NCBI RefSeq assembly: GCF_037198315.1
Contig: NZ_CP144913.1
Span: 992,001 to 1,056,000 of the forward strand
Source: Janibacter sp. A1S7
Lineage (GTDB): Bacteria > Actinomycetota > Actinomycetes > Actinomycetales > Dermatophilaceae
DNA length: 64,000 nt
Direction: 5' to 3'
Notes under the pieces: generated by a model
Told to the model about the DNA's origin: nothing
Seen by the model: the letters and a program-made list of their open reading frames with translations, nothing else
Databases searched by the model: none
Made by a program: the position numbers and the translations under genes
Shown: one piece after another, positions 15,476-25,405 of the stretch
Layout of the letters: each line of letters starts with the position of its first letter
Numbering within the stretch: the first letter of the stretch is position 1

Positions 15476-17476
15476 TCAGGGCCGGGGGAGGTCCTTCAGG
15501 GGCACCGCGGTGCCGGTGTGCTGCTCGGAGAGATCGGCGAAGGCCTGCCGGATGGTCGCCGCGTACGTGTGTGCACCGCCCAGCGAGGGGTGGATGCCGT
15601 CGGGCTGCAGGTCCTCGGCGGCCACGGCCGAGTCCCAGTCCGCGATCGTGACGTTGGGGTGCTCCTCGGCGATCTCCGCCAGGGCCGAGTTGTCCCCGTC
15701 GATGCGTGAGAGGCGGTCGGCGTGCAGGTTGACCAGCACGACCATCCGGTCGGGACCGATCTCGTCGAGAATCGCCTCCACCGTCTCCGGGTCGGTGCCG
15801 GCGTTGGTGCCGAAGGCGAGGACCACGGCCCGGCGGAGGGAGTCCTGCGCCGCGGTGACGGCCGACAGCCCGTCGCTCCACTGGCGGTTGGACTGGGCGT
15901 CGATCCGCACGCCGGGGAAGTAGTACTCGAGGGCGGGGACCGCGCCGACGACCATGGAGTCGCCGAAGATCTGCATCTCGTCGCCGGTGGGCATCGTGAA
16001 GTCCGCCTTGCGGTCCGCAGAATCGAGCGTGCCGTCCCGGTCCTCGGCGTCGTCCGAGCCCGAGGACTTCGCCGGAGCCGAGGCTGCGCTCGCGTCGGGC
16101 GAGGGGGAGTCGTCTGACTGCTGCGCGATCCGGGTCTGGTTGTCTTCGATCATCTGCTGGGTGCGGCTGATGTCGGGGGCGGTGATGACGACGAAGGCCA
16201 GCACTGCGGCGACCGCGACCACGGTGCCGGTGATGGCCCGACGGCCGCCCAGGGAGAGGGAGCCGAGCGAGGTCGCGACGTGGCGCAGGGTGCCGCGGAA
16301 GCCGCGCCGCCGCACCGGGGTCTCGACGAACCGGAAGGACAGGTCGGCCAGGGCGAGCGTGACCAGGACCGCCCACACCCGGGTCCAGATGAACTCGTCG
16401 GTACCCGCGTTGGTGGGGATGTCCTGGTTGATGATGAGGATGACCGGCCAGTGCCAGAGGTAGATGCCGTAGGACCGGGTGCCGATCCACACCAGGGGGG
16501 CGAGCTCGAGGACGGAGCGAAGGGGGCCGGGTCGCTCGACGGCGGCGAGCACGAGCAGGGCGGTCGCGATGGAGATCAACGGGATGCCCAGGCGGAAGGT
16601 CCATGCGCTGCCCTCCCCGGCCAGCAGGAGCAGGGCGGCGATCGTGACGACGGAGCCCCAGATCAGCCACGTGCGGCGCTGGCGCCACTGGGCCGTGGCG
16701 GTCCAGGCACGGACCGGACCGGTCCACATGATCGCCAGGGCTGCCCCGAGCATGAGCCCGAACAGGTGGGTGTCGGTGCCGTAGTAGGCGCGAGTGGCAT
16801 TGGCCGGGTCGAAGCTGACGACCATGAGGAGCGCGGAGGCCACCCCGATCCCCAGGACGAGCGTGGCCATGACCTCCTCGGTGAGGGCGAACCGCCGGTG
16901 CACGGCGAGGAGGGCCAGGGCCACCAGCGGCCAGAAGAGGTAGAACTGCTCCTCGACCGCCAGACTCCAGAAGTTCATGAACAACTGCGGTGAGGTCGCG
17001 GCGAAGTAGTTGCTGCCGTGGGCGATCTCGAGCCAGTTGGTCGAGAACGTCAGCGCGCCGACGGCCTGCCGCCGGATCCCGACGAGCAGGTCGGTCTCGA
17101 CCGTGCGGGCGATGAGGATGGCGACCGGTACGACGATGACCAGCGCCGGCAGCAGGCGACGGGCGCGCCGGGTCCAGAACCCGCGCAGGTCGACCCTGCC
17201 GGTGCTGCGGTGCTCACGTACGAGCAGCGTCGTGATGAGGAAGCCGGAGATGACGAAGAAGATGTCCACCCCGAGGAAACCGCCGGGCAGCCAGTCGGGG
17301 TCGAGGTGGAAGACGATGACGGCGATGATCGCGAGTGCACGCAGACCGTCCAGCCCGGACAGGTGACCGCGCGGGGGTCGCGTCGGGGCCACGGTCGTGG
17401 ACGCGGACGGAGCGACCGACGCCACCGTGGCGTCTTCGGTGGTGGAGGTGGGGGCCACGGGGCCGACGGTAGGCAC
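15476..17476 (-). CDS. Acyltransferase 3 family protein with SGNH domain, copy 2
   Basis: This 666-aa paralogue of the preceding gene has the same layout: [22 protein letters not shown] with the active-site histidine, [35 protein letters not shown], then a longer, acidic and serine-rich linker (about residues 470-515) and an SGNH domain with [15 protein letters not shown] and DGIHPS. The start is uncertain: GTG 17476 or GTG 17458, with no clear ribosome site at either. The last 165 coding bases match copy 1 almost exactly while the linker and SGNH core differ, which suggests gene conversion. Substrate specificity probably differs. Confidence 0.88.
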   Translation of the reverse strand: MPTVGPVAPTSTTEDATVASVAPSASTTVAPTRPPRGHLSGLDGLRALAIIAVIVFHLDPDWLPGGFLGVDIFFVISGFLITTLLVREHRSTGRVDLRGFWTRRARRLLPALVIVVPVAILIARTVETDLLVGIRRQAVGALTFSTNWLEIAHGSNYFAATSPQLFMNFWSLAVEEQFYLFWPLVALALLAVHRRFALTEEVMATLVLGIGVASALLMVVSFDPANATRAYYGTDTHLFGLMLGAALAIMWTGPVRAWTATAQWRQRRTWLIWGSVVTIAALLLLAGEGSAWTFRLGIPLISIATALLVLAAVERPGPLRSVLELAPLVWIGTRSYGIYLWHWPVILIINQDIPTNAGTDEFIWTRVWAVLVTLALADLSFRFVETPVRRRGFRGTLRHVATSLGSLSLGGRRAITGTVVAVAAVLAFVVITAPDISRTQQMIEDNQTRIAQQSDDSPSPDASAASAPAKSSGSDDAEDRDGTLDSADRKADFTMPTGDEMQIFGDSMVVGAVPALEYYFPGVRIDAQSNRQWSDGLSAVTAAQDSLRRAVVLAFGTNAGTDPETVEAILDEIGPDRMVVLVNLHADRLSRIDGDNSALAEIAEEHPNVTIADWDSAVAAEDLQPDGIHPSLGGAHTYAATIRQAFADLSEQHTGTAVPLKDLPRP

Positions 17477-17516
17477 TGGACGCCGCGGGGTGGGGGAGGC
17501 GCACCGACACGGACGG

Positions 17517-17522
17517 TAGTTT
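17517..17522 (+). promoter_or_regulatory. -10 element of acyP (leaderless)
   Basis: TAGTTT is followed by 7 nt and then the acyP ATG at 17530. The gap to the divergent acyltransferase is only 53 bp. Confidence 0.5.
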
Positions 17523-17529
17523 CGCTCCC

Positions 17530-17832
17530 ATGAGGTGCCAGCAGAACGCGTCCGCCCGCGCGACCTGGTTCGTCCGCGGCCACGTCCAGGGGGTGGGCTT
17601 TCGGTGGTGGACCCGGGCGCGTGCGCTCGAGATCGGACTCGTGGGCCATGCCCGCAACATGGATGACGGCCGCGTCGAGGTCGTCGCGGAGGGGCCACCC
17701 GAGGATCTCGACCGCCTCGACTCGATCCTGCGGGAGGAGGTGTCCACGACCGCTCGGCCCGGCCGGGTGACGTCCGTCGGTCGGGTGGACCAGGAGCCCC
17801 GCGGTGGGATCGTCGGCTTCGTGGAGAAGTGA
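17530..17832 (+). CDS. acyP: Acylphosphatase
   Basis: This 100-aa enzyme hydrolyses carboxyl-phosphate bonds such as acetyl phosphate. The active-site signature is [15 protein letters not shown], with the substrate-binding arginine and the GHVQGVGFR loop; the catalytic asparagine lies in [15 protein letters not shown] 17530 follows a TAGTTT hexamer by 7 nt. It lies just before the chorismate mutase and upstream of smc, a common actinobacterial order. Confidence 0.93.
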   Translation: MRCQQNASARATWFVRGHVQGVGFRWWTRARALEIGLVGHARNMDDGRVEVVAEGPPEDLDRLDSILREEVSTTARPGRVTSVGRVDQEPRGGIVGFVEK

Positions 17833-17852
17833 GGTGGGCCGCCTGCGTGGCC

Positions 17853-17858
17853 TAACCT
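17853..17858 (+). promoter_or_regulatory. -10 element of the chorismate mutase-map operon (leaderless)
   Basis: TAACCT is followed by 6 nt and then GTG 17865. This spacing selects GTG 17865 over the in-frame GTG at 17859, which would abut the hexamer. Confidence 0.55.
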
Positions 17859-17864
17859 GTGCGG

Positions 17865-18170
17865 GTGAGTGAGACCCATCCTGATCTGCTGCGGTTGCGG
17901 CAGTCCATCGACAACATCGACGCTGCGCTCATCCACCTGCTCGCCGAACGGTTCAAGGCGACGCAGAGCGTCGGCGAGCTGAAGGCCCGCATCCGGATGC
18001 CCCCGGCGGACCCGGCCCGCGAGGAGCGTCAGATCGCGCGGCTGCGGGACCTGGCCGACGAGGCCGGCCTCGACCCGGTCTTCGCGGAGAAGTTCCTGAA
18101 CTTCGTCATCGCCGAGGTCATCCACCACCACGAGCGGATCGCCAGCGGGACGAGGGGAACCGAGTCATGA
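17865..18170 (+). CDS. Chorismate mutase, AroQ class
   Basis: This small all-helical enzyme (101 aa) converts chorismate to prephenate for phenylalanine and tyrosine. The helix-1 motif LLRLRQSIDNIDAALIHLLAERF and the VGELKA and EKFLNFVIAEVIHHH segments fit AroQ proteins. The stop overlaps the map start (ATGA), so the two form an operon. The mechanistic link to map is not obvious. Some similar proteins are annotated only as chorismate mutase-like, so the activity is probable rather than certain. Confidence 0.85.
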   Translation: MSETHPDLLRLRQSIDNIDAALIHLLAERFKATQSVGELKARIRMPPADPAREERQIARLRDLADEAGLDPVFAEKFLNFVIAEVIHHHERIASGTRGTES

Positions 18171-18928
18171 TCGAGCTGAAGACACCCGAGGAGATCGAGG
18201 CGATGCGCCCCGCGGGTCGGCTGGTCAAGTCGGTCCTGGACGCGCTCGTCGACGCCGCCGACGTGGGGACCAACCTCCTCGAGCTCGATGCACTCGCCCA
18301 CGAGATGATCCGTCGGGCCGGCGGCACGTCCTGCTACATCAACTACCACCCCTCCTTCGGGGCGATGCCCTTCGGCAAGGTGCTGTGCACCTCGGTCAAC
18401 GACGCGGTGCTCCACGGGCTGCCGCACGACTACCGGTTGCGTGACGGGGACCTGCTGTCGGTCGACTTCGCCGTCGAGGTGGACGGGTGGGTCGGCGACG
18501 CAGCGAGGTCCTTCGTCGTCGGGACGCCCGACCCGCAGGACCTGCGCCTCATCGACACCACCGAGCGCGCCCTGGCTGCGGCCATCGACATCGCCCGCCC
18601 CGGAAAGAAGCTCGGTGACATCAGCGCGGAGATCGGTGCTGTCGCCCGCACCGAGGGTTACTCCGTCAACACCCAGTTCGGCGGCCACGGCGTCGGCCGG
18701 ACGATGCACGGTGACCCGCACGTGGCCAACGACGGCCGCGCCGGGCGCGGGATCCCCCTTCGCCCCGGCCTGGTCATCGCCATCGAGCCGTGGTTCATGG
18801 CCGGCACGGACGAGATCCGGACCGACCCCGACGGCTGGACCCTGCGCAGCGGGGACGGCTCCCGCGGCGCCCACAGCGAGCACACCATCGCCATCACCGA
18901 CGGCGACCCGGTCGTCCTCACCGGCTGA
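18167..18928 (+). CDS. map: Methionine aminopeptidase, type I
   Basis: MetAP removes the initiator methionine from nascent proteins using a dinuclear metal site. The 253-aa protein has substrate histidine H in NDAVLHGLPHDY, metal ligands in VDFAVEVDGWVGDAARSF, GGHGVGRTMHGDP, IAIEPWF, and the final ligand in SEHTIAITD. The start ATG 18167 overlaps the chorismate mutase stop. A CCCCCTTCG copy at 18754 encodes part of IPLRPG using the uncommon leucine codon CTT. Confidence 0.95.
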   Translation: MIELKTPEEIEAMRPAGRLVKSVLDALVDAADVGTNLLELDALAHEMIRRAGGTSCYINYHPSFGAMPFGKVLCTSVNDAVLHGLPHDYRLRDGDLLSVDFAVEVDGWVGDAARSFVVGTPDPQDLRLIDTTERALAAAIDIARPGKKLGDISAEIGAVARTEGYSVNTQFGGHGVGRTMHGDPHVANDGRAGRGIPLRPGLVIAIEPWFMAGTDEIRTDPDGWTLRSGDGSRGAHSEHTIAITDGDPVVLTG

Positions 18929-19031
18929 TCCCTGCGCGACCGGCCATACCTGCGGGAGAGCGCCGTGCCCGGGCCACGCAAGTAGAGTGACCGGGATCGT
19001 CATCCCCGTCTGCCCGAGGAGAGTCCAGCTC

Positions 19032-22000
19032 GTGTACGTCAAGAGCCTCACCCTCAAGGGCTTCAAGTCATTCGCCTCATCGACCCACCTGCGCCTCGAG
19101 CCGGGCATCACGTGCATCGTCGGCCCCAACGGTTCGGGCAAGTCCAACGTCGTCGACGCGCTCGCCTGGGTGATGGGTGAGCAGGGGGCGAAGTCCCTGC
19201 GCGGCGGCAAGATGGAGGACGTCATCTTCGCCGGCACCACCGGTCGTGCGGCACTGGGGCGCGCCGAGGTGACGATGACGATCGACAACACCGACGGGGC
19301 CTTGCCGATCGACTACACCGAGGTGACGATCAGCCGCACGATGTTCCGCAACGGCGGTTCCGAGTACGCGATCAACGGCACCTCCTGCCGCCTGCTCGAC
19401 ATCCAGGAGCTGCTCTCCGACTCCGGCATCGGCCGCGAGATGCACGTCATCGTCGGGCAGGGACAGCTCGACGCCGTGCTGCGGGCCACGGCCGAGGACC
19501 GGCGCGGGTTCATCGAGGAGGCCGCGGGCGTCCTCAAGCACCGCAAGCGCAAGGAGAAGGCGCTGCGCAAGCTCGACGGGATGGAGGCCAACCTCTCCCG
19601 CGTCGCCGACCTCACCTCCGAGATCCGTCGCCAGCTCGGCCCGCTGGGTCGTCAGGCCGAGACCGCCCGCAGGGCCGCGGTCATCCAGGCCGACGCCCGC
19701 GACGCGCGCCACCGGCTGCTCGCCGACGACCTCGTGCGGATGACCTCTGCGCTCGAGCAGGAGGTGGCCGAAGAGGAGGCCATGCTCGCCCGCCGCAAGG
19801 CCCTCGAGGAGGCCGTCCTCGCGGTCCGCACCCGGATCGCCGCACACGAGGAGGCCGGGGCCGCCGCGACCGTCGAGCTCACCGCAGCCCGGGATCGCGC
19901 CGTGCGACTGGCCTCCCTCACCGACAAGCTCACCGCGACCGCCGAGCTCGCCGCCGAGCGGGTACGACTGCTCGGGCAGGACGAGGAGGTCGAGACCACG
20001 AGTGGCCGCGACCCCGAGGCGTTGCGCGCCCAGGCCGCCCGCGCCCGCGAGGACGAGGACGCCCTGCGCGCCGAGATCGCCGAGGCCACCGATCAGCTCG
20101 CCGCGTCCGTCGCGGCCCGCGAGGACGCCGAGAAGGCCTTCGCGGCGGAGCAGCAGCGCATCGCCGCGCTCGTCCAGCGCGCCGCCGACCGCCGGGAGGG
20201 CCTGGCCCGTCTGGCTGGCCAGGTCGGCGCCCGCCGCTCCCGGATCGAGGCCGCGGAGGCCGAGATCGGCCGACTCCGCGAGAGCGTGGCCACCGCCCTG
20301 TCCCGGGCCGACGAGGCCGAGCAGGAGTTCACCCGCCTCGAGAGCACGATCGCGGACGAGGAGGGCAGCGAGGAAGGTCTCGACGAGGCCTACGAGAGGG
20401 CGGCCGCGGCCCACGACGAGGCTGCCACGCAGGTCGAGCAGATCACCGAGGCGGGGCGTGCCGCTGAGCGTGACCGACAGTCGGCCCAGGCCCGCCTCGA
20501 GGCCCTCGAGCTGAGCCTGCGTCGCAAGGACGGCGTCGAGGCACTGAAGGAGGCATCCGCTGCCGAGCACGAGATCCTCGGCTCCGTCGCCGAGCTCGTC
20601 GCCGTCAGCGGTGGCCACGAGGCCGCCGTCGCCGCCGCCCTGGACCAGGCCGGCAACGCCCTCGCCGTCGGCAGCGTCGACGCCGCCGCCCGCGCCGTCG
20701 AGCGACTGCGCACCGAGGACTCCGGCCGTGCGCACCTGGTCGTCGGCGCCACCGCCCGACCGGCGGGCCGCGCGGGATGGCCGTCCCTCCCTCCGCACGC
20801 CGTCTGGGCCCTCGACGTCGTCGAGGCACCGACCGAGGTGCGACCCGCGGTCGAGCAGGTCCTCGAGCGGGTCGCCATCGTCGGGGACACGGCCGCCGCG
20901 CTCGCCCTGCTCGCCGAGACCGGCGAGCTCACGGTCGTCACCGGGGACGGGGACGTCTACGGACCGGGCTTCGTGCGGGGTGGGTCCAGCGCCGCACCGA
21001 GCCAGCTCGAGCTGCAGGCCGCCGTCGACGAGACCCGCACCGTGCTCGAGGACGCCACCCGGCGCGGCGAGGAGTCGACCTTCGCCCTGACGACGGCCCG
21101 GGACACGCTCGCCCAGCGCGTCGAGGCACGCGAGGCGGCGATGGAGGCGCTCCACGAGTCGGATGCACGGATGGCTGCTGTCGCCGAACAGCTCGGTGGG
21201 CTCGGGACGACCGCCCGCACCGCACGGGCCGAGGCGGAGCGCACCCGGGCCTCCATCGCCGAGGCCACGGCCGCGCTCGAGTCCGACCGCGCCGAGCTGG
21301 CCGAGCTCGAGCAGCGCCTCGAGGACGCGTCCGAGGAGCCGGCCGAGGACGAGGGGGAGGACGCCACCGACGACCGCGATCGGCTCGAGCTCGCGGCCGG
21401 CGCCGCTCGCACGGCCGAGACCGAGGCCCGCCTGGCCCTGCGCACCAAGGAGGAGCGGGCCCGCTCGCTGCACGGCCGCGCCGAATCCCTGGAGGGGGCG
21501 GCCCGGAACGAGATCGCGGCCCGTGAGCGCCTGCGCGCGCGAAGGGAGCGTCGCCGCCGGGAGGCCGAGGTCGCCGCTGCCGTCGAGACCGCCGCGCGAT
21601 GGTCCGCCGCACGTGTGGCGTCCGCGGCCGCGGACGCCACACGTGAGCGCGACGCGGGGGAGTCGGCCCGCGTGGAGCGCGACGAGGCCCTGCGGGTCCT
21701 GCGCACCGAGCTGACCGAGCAGCAGGACGCGCTGCGCGAGCTGACCGACGAGGTGCACCGCGACGAGGTGGCCCGGGCCCAGCAGATCGCGCGGATCGAG
21801 CAGCTGCAGACCCGGGCCGTCGAGGAGCTGGGCGTCGACCCGGACGTGCTCATGGAGGAGTTCGGCCCGCACCAGCTGGTACCGCACGTCGCGGGTCCCG
21901 ACGAGGACCCGGAGTCGGAGGACTTCCCGCAGCCGCAGCCCTACGAGCGTGCCGTCCAGGAGAAGCGCCTGCGCACGGCCGAGCGCGGGCTGAAGTCGCT

Positions 22001-22625
22001 GGGCAAGGTCAACCCGCTCGCGCTGGAGGAGTTCGCCGCGCTCGAGGAGCGGCACACCTTCCTCACCACGCAGCTGGAGGACCTGCGCCGGTCCAAGCAG
22101 GACCTGCTCGACATCGTCTCCGAGATCGACGAGCGGGTGGAGCAGGTCTTCGCCGAGGCCTTCGCCGACACCGCCGAGCAGTTCCGGGGAGTCTTCTCCC
22201 GGCTCTTCCCCGGGGGCGAGGGCAGGCTCGTGCTCACCGACCCGGGCAACATGCTCACCACCGGCATCGAGGTCGAGGCCCGGCCGCCGGGGAAGAAGGT
22301 CAAGCGGCTGTCGCTGCTCTCCGGTGGCGAGCGCTCACTGGTCGCGGTCGCGCTGCTCGTGGCCATCTTCAAGGCCAGGCCCTCGCCCTTCTACATCATG
22401 GACGAGGTCGAGGCCGCCCTCGACGACACCAACCTCGCCCGACTGATCATGCTCTTCGACGAGCTGCGTGACTCCAGCCAGCTGATCGTCATCACGCACC
22501 AGAAGAAGACGATGGAGGTGGCCGACGCGCTCTACGGGGTCTCGATGCGCGGCGACGGCATCACCACCGTCGTCAGCCAGCGACTGCGGGACGTGGCACC
22601 CGAGGGCGAGCAGCAGCCCGCCTGA
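19032..22625 (+). CDS. smc: Chromosome segregation protein SMC
   Basis: SMC is the ATPase core of the bacterial condensin that organises and segregates the chromosome. The 1197-aa protein has the N-terminal head with Walker A GPNGSGKSNVVDALAWVMGEQ, long coiled coils rich in Ala, Arg and Glu, a hinge near residues 520-650 with two degenerate GG turns, a second coiled coil, and the C-terminal signature and Walker B in LLSGGERSLVAVALLV and YIMDEVEAALDD. GTG 19032 follows GAGGAGAG. A TAGAGT at 18983 may be a -10. The rnc-mutM-acyP-smc-ftsY order is typical. Confidence 0.98.
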   Translation: MYVKSLTLKGFKSFASSTHLRLEPGITCIVGPNGSGKSNVVDALAWVMGEQGAKSLRGGKMEDVIFAGTTGRAALGRAEVTMTIDNTDGALPIDYTEVTISRTMFRNGGSEYAINGTSCRLLDIQELLSDSGIGREMHVIVGQGQLDAVLRATAEDRRGFIEEAAGVLKHRKRKEKALRKLDGMEANLSRVADLTSEIRRQLGPLGRQAETARRAAVIQADARDARHRLLADDLVRMTSALEQEVAEEEAMLARRKALEEAVLAVRTRIAAHEEAGAAATVELTAARDRAVRLASLTDKLTATAELAAERVRLLGQDEEVETTSGRDPEALRAQAARAREDEDALRAEIAEATDQLAASVAAREDAEKAFAAEQQRIAALVQRAADRREGLARLAGQVGARRSRIEAAEAEIGRLRESVATALSRADEAEQEFTRLESTIADEEGSEEGLDEAYERAAAAHDEAATQVEQITEAGRAAERDRQSAQARLEALELSLRRKDGVEALKEASAAEHEILGSVAELVAVSGGHEAAVAAALDQAGNALAVGSVDAAARAVERLRTEDSGRAHLVVGATARPAGRAGWPSLPPHAVWALDVVEAPTEVRPAVEQVLERVAIVGDTAAALALLAETGELTVVTGDGDVYGPGFVRGGSSAAPSQLELQAAVDETRTVLEDATRRGEESTFALTTARDTLAQRVEAREAAMEALHESDARMAAVAEQLGGLGTTARTARAEAERTRASIAEATAALESDRAELAELEQRLEDASEEPAEDEGEDATDDRDRLELAAGAARTAETEARLALRTKEERARSLHGRAESLEGAARNEIAARERLRARRERRRREAEVAAAVETAARWSAARVASAAADATRERDAGESARVERDEALRVLRTELTEQQDALRELTDEVHRDEVARAQQIARIEQLQTRAVEELGVDPDVLMEEFGPHQLVPHVAGPDEDPESEDFPQPQPYERAVQEKRLRTAERGLKSLGKVNPLALEEFAALEERHTFLTTQLEDLRRSKQDLLDIVSEIDERVEQVFAEAFADTAEQFRGVFSRLFPGGEGRLVLTDPGNMLTTGIEVEARPPGKKVKRLSLLSGGERSLVAVALLVAIFKARPSPFYIMDEVEAALDDTNLARLIMLFDELRDSSQLIVITHQKKTMEVADALYGVSMRGDGITTVVSQRLRDVAPEGEQQPA

Positions 22626-22692
22626 GATCACGGTCGAGTCACCAGCGGCCTGTCGAGTTGAGCGGTGGGGCCACGACGTGGACTATGTCCCT

Positions 22693-22929
22693 ATGACCGC
22701 CGTAATCGTGGGGCTGCTGATCTGCCTCGTCCTCTCCGTCGTGGTGATGGCCGCCGCCGCGATCCCTGCCCGCCGGGACGGGCGTGAGATCCTGACCGCC
22801 CGTGGTGAACGCGTGGTCGTCAAGGTCCGTGAGACCACGGACGGCGCGACCAGCCGCGCCTCCGACGCCGTCTCGCAGGCCACCCCGACGCGACGGTCGA
22901 GCACGTCGAGCAACCGAAAGGCCTCATGA
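22693..22929 (+). CDS. Small single-pass membrane protein, unknown
   Basis: This 78-aa protein has one N-terminal hydrophobic segment (AVIVGLLICLVLSVVVMAAAAI) and a polar basic tail rich in Ser, Thr and Arg. I do not recognise a family. ATG 22693 is preferred to GTG 22678 because GACTAT stands 6 nt before it in leaderless geometry, and it puts the membrane segment at the N-terminus. Its stop overlaps the start of the M13 peptidase gene (ATGA), so the two are co-translated. A membrane-anchor role is only a guess. Confidence 0.6.
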   Translation: MTAVIVGLLICLVLSVVVMAAAAIPARRDGREILTARGERVVVKVRETTDGATSRASDAVSQATPTRRSSTSSNRKAS

Positions 22930-24908
22930 CCGACACGTCCACCGCGGCACCGTTGAGTTTCCGCAGCCCCGTCGACCCGGGGGTGCGTCCGCAGGACGAC
23001 CTCTTCGGCCACGTGAACAACCACTGGTTGGCGAACGTCGAGATCCCCGCGGACCGTGGGCGCTACGGCGTCTTCGACGTGCTGCGCGAGCGTGCCGAGG
23101 ATGATGTTCGCACCCTCATCGAGGAGGTCGGCGCCGATCCCGAGAGCCCGAGCGACTCGATCGCCGGCAAGGTCGGTGCGCTCTACCGCTCCTTCCTCGA
23201 CGAGGAGCGCGCCGACGAGCTCGGGGCGGGCCCGCTGGCCGAGCTGCTCGCCGCCGTGGACGAGGTGGGCTCCGTGACCGAGTTGGTCACGCTCACCGGC
23301 CGGTTGGCCCGGGACGGGGTCAGCGGCTTCGTCCTGCCCTTCGTCAACACCGACGACAAGGACTCCTCGCGCTACGTCGTCTACCTGGAGCAGGGCGGTC
23401 TCGGGCTGCCCGACGAGTCGTACTACCGCGAGTCGCAGCACGAGGCGACGGTCACCGCCTACCGGGGCCACGTTGCACGACTGCTCGCCCTGGCGACCGG
23501 GATGCACGAGGATGCCGCAGCGGACGCGGCCGAGCGGGTCGTGGACCTGGAGACCCGACTGGCGGAGGACCACTGGGACCGGGTGGCCAACCGTGACCCG
23601 ATCCGCACCTACACCCTGATGGGTGCCGACGAGCTCGCCGAGCTGACGCCGCAGATCGACTGGGCCGGTTGGGCCACGGCGCTCGGGGCAGCCACCCCCT
23701 TCGCCGAGGTCGTGGTGCGGCAGCCGGACTACCTGCGCGGGCTGTCCTGCCTGCTCAACTCGGTCGACCTGGCCACATGGCGCGACTGGCTGCGTCTGCG
23801 GATCGTGCAGTCCCTGGCCGCCTACCTCGACGGTCGCATCGTCGAGGAGGAGTTCGACTTCGTCGGTCGCACCCTCTCGGGGATCCCCGAGCAGCGTGCC
23901 CGGTGGAAGCGTGGCGTCTCCCTCGTCGACGCCTCCCTCGGCGAGGCGGTCGGTGAGCTGTACGTCGAGCGCCACTTCCCGCCGGTCGCCCGCGAGCGGA
24001 TGGTCGCCCTCGTCGACAACCTCGTCGAAGCCTTCCGCCGGTCCTTCGCGCAGTCCACGTGGATGGGGCCGCAGACCCAGCAGGAGGCCCTGCGCAAGCT
24101 CGAGGCGTTCACGCCGAAGATCGGCCACCCCGTCCGGTGGCGCGACTACTCCGCCCTGCAGATCGTCGAGGGCGATCTCGTCGGCAACGTGCGCCGGGTC
24201 GCCGCCTTCGAGGTCGACCGGGCGCTCGGCAAACTCGGTGGCCCGGTCGACCGCGACGAGTGGTTCCTCACCCCGCAGACGGTCAACGCCTACTACAACC
24301 CCGGGCTGAACGAGATCGTCTTCCCCGCGGCCATTCTCCAGCCGCCCTTCTTCGACGCCGAGGGCGATGACGCCGACAACTACGGCGGCATCGGTGCGGT
24401 CATCGGCCACGAGATCGGGCACGGCTTCGACGACGCCGGCTCGACCTTCGACGGTCAGGGCAACCTGCGCGACTGGTGGACCGAGTCCGATCGGGAGGCC
24501 TTCGAGGAGCGACGCGACGCCCTCATCGAGCAGTTCGACGTCCGCGAGACGCGGCATGCGCCCGGCCACACCGTCAACGGCGCCCTGACGGTCGGGGAGA
24601 ACATCGGCGACATCGGGGGACTGGCCATCGGTCACGCCGCCTACCGGATCGCGGCCGGCGAGAGTGCCGCGCAGACCGACGACTCCGGCCTGACCGGGGA
24701 CCAGCGGTTCTTCACCAACTGGGCCCGGGTCTGGTGCGGCGACGCCCGGACCGAGGAGGCCATCCGGCTGCTGTCGGTCGACCCGCACAGCCCCCAGGAC
24801 GTGCGTGGCAACGCCGTGCGCAACATCGATGCCTTCCACGCGGCCTTCGGCACCCGCGAGGGTGACGGGATGTGGCTCGACCCGGCGCAGCGTGTCAGCC
24901 TCTTCTGA
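22926..24908 (+). CDS. M13 family metallopeptidase (PepO/neprilysin-like)
   Basis: This 660-aa zinc endopeptidase has the catalytic motif VIGHEIGHGFDDAG, the third zinc ligand in GENIGDIGG, and NAYYNPGLNEIVFPAAILQPPFF, which carries the substrate-binding NAYY block. The C-terminus ending in the conserved tryptophan (DGMWLDPAQRVSLF) is complete. No signal peptide is seen, so it is probably cytoplasmic, as are many actinobacterial members. It presumably degrades oligopeptides. A CCCCCTTCG copy lies at 23695. Confidence 0.95.
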   Translation: MTDTSTAAPLSFRSPVDPGVRPQDDLFGHVNNHWLANVEIPADRGRYGVFDVLRERAEDDVRTLIEEVGADPESPSDSIAGKVGALYRSFLDEERADELGAGPLAELLAAVDEVGSVTELVTLTGRLARDGVSGFVLPFVNTDDKDSSRYVVYLEQGGLGLPDESYYRESQHEATVTAYRGHVARLLALATGMHEDAAADAAERVVDLETRLAEDHWDRVANRDPIRTYTLMGADELAELTPQIDWAGWATALGAATPFAEVVVRQPDYLRGLSCLLNSVDLATWRDWLRLRIVQSLAAYLDGRIVEEEFDFVGRTLSGIPEQRARWKRGVSLVDASLGEAVGELYVERHFPPVARERMVALVDNLVEAFRRSFAQSTWMGPQTQQEALRKLEAFTPKIGHPVRWRDYSALQIVEGDLVGNVRRVAAFEVDRALGKLGGPVDRDEWFLTPQTVNAYYNPGLNEIVFPAAILQPPFFDAEGDDADNYGGIGAVIGHEIGHGFDDAGSTFDGQGNLRDWWTESDREAFEERRDALIEQFDVRETRHAPGHTVNGALTVGENIGDIGGLAIGHAAYRIAAGESAAQTDDSGLTGDQRFFTNWARVWCGDARTEEAIRLLSVDPHSPQDVRGNAVRNIDAFHAAFGTREGDGMWLDPAQRVSLF

Positions 24909-24912
24909 GTCC

Positions 24913-25371
24913 GTGGCCTCCCGGGACCGCAACGCCGCCGGGCGGGCGGAGAACGCCCGACCGCGCGACGGACTCGGCCGACCGCTGTCGCACGGCAGCG
25001 CCGGTGTCGAGCGGGTCGAGGCGCGTGATCGCACCGCGTGCGAGGCGCTGACCCTGGCCCAGGAGTACCTTGACCGCGAGATGCCCTTCCACGCGCACGA
25101 GGTCCTCGAGGAGCAGTGGAAGTCGCTGCCGCAACAGGCGCCCGAGCGCGCTCTGTGGCAGGGGCTGGCCCAGCTCGCCGTCGGCCTGACCCATCAGCGG
25201 CGCGGCAACCCGCGTGGCGCGCGGACGGTGACCGGACGCGGGAGCGAGGCCATCGCCCCCTTCGCCGCGGACCCGCCGCACGGCATCGACGTGAGTGGCC
25301 TCGTGGCCTGGGCGCGGGCCGTCGCGGACGCCCCGGCGGCCGACGCGCCGGTGCCACACCTGATGGCCTGA
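24913..25371 (+). CDS. DUF309 domain-containing protein
   Basis: This 152-aa protein has the DUF309 signature FHAHEVLEEQWKSLP and the following LWQGLAQLAVGLTHQRRGN helix. The family is small, helical and of unknown function. GTG 24913 starts 4 bp after the M13 peptidase stop; earlier in-frame codons would overlap that gene heavily. A CCCCCTTCG copy is at 25256. The N-terminal 45 residues are polar and probably disordered. Confidence 0.8.
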   Translation: MASRDRNAAGRAENARPRDGLGRPLSHGSAGVERVEARDRTACEALTLAQEYLDREMPFHAHEVLEEQWKSLPQQAPERALWQGLAQLAVGLTHQRRGNPRGARTVTGRGSEAIAPFAADPPHGIDVSGLVAWARAVADAPAADAPVPHLMA

Positions 25372-25405
25372 CCGAACCACGCAGCGACCCTGCGAAGATG
25401 GTCCC

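Noticed and set aside
13977..16727. Long antisense-phase frame across both acyltransferases
   Set aside because: It reads both duplicated genes in a wrong frame; the real membrane proteins are in another frame with clear motifs.
19077..22055. Open frame of almost 1000 codons antisense to smc
   Set aside because: It mirrors third-position GC in smc, resembles no protein family and has no start signals.
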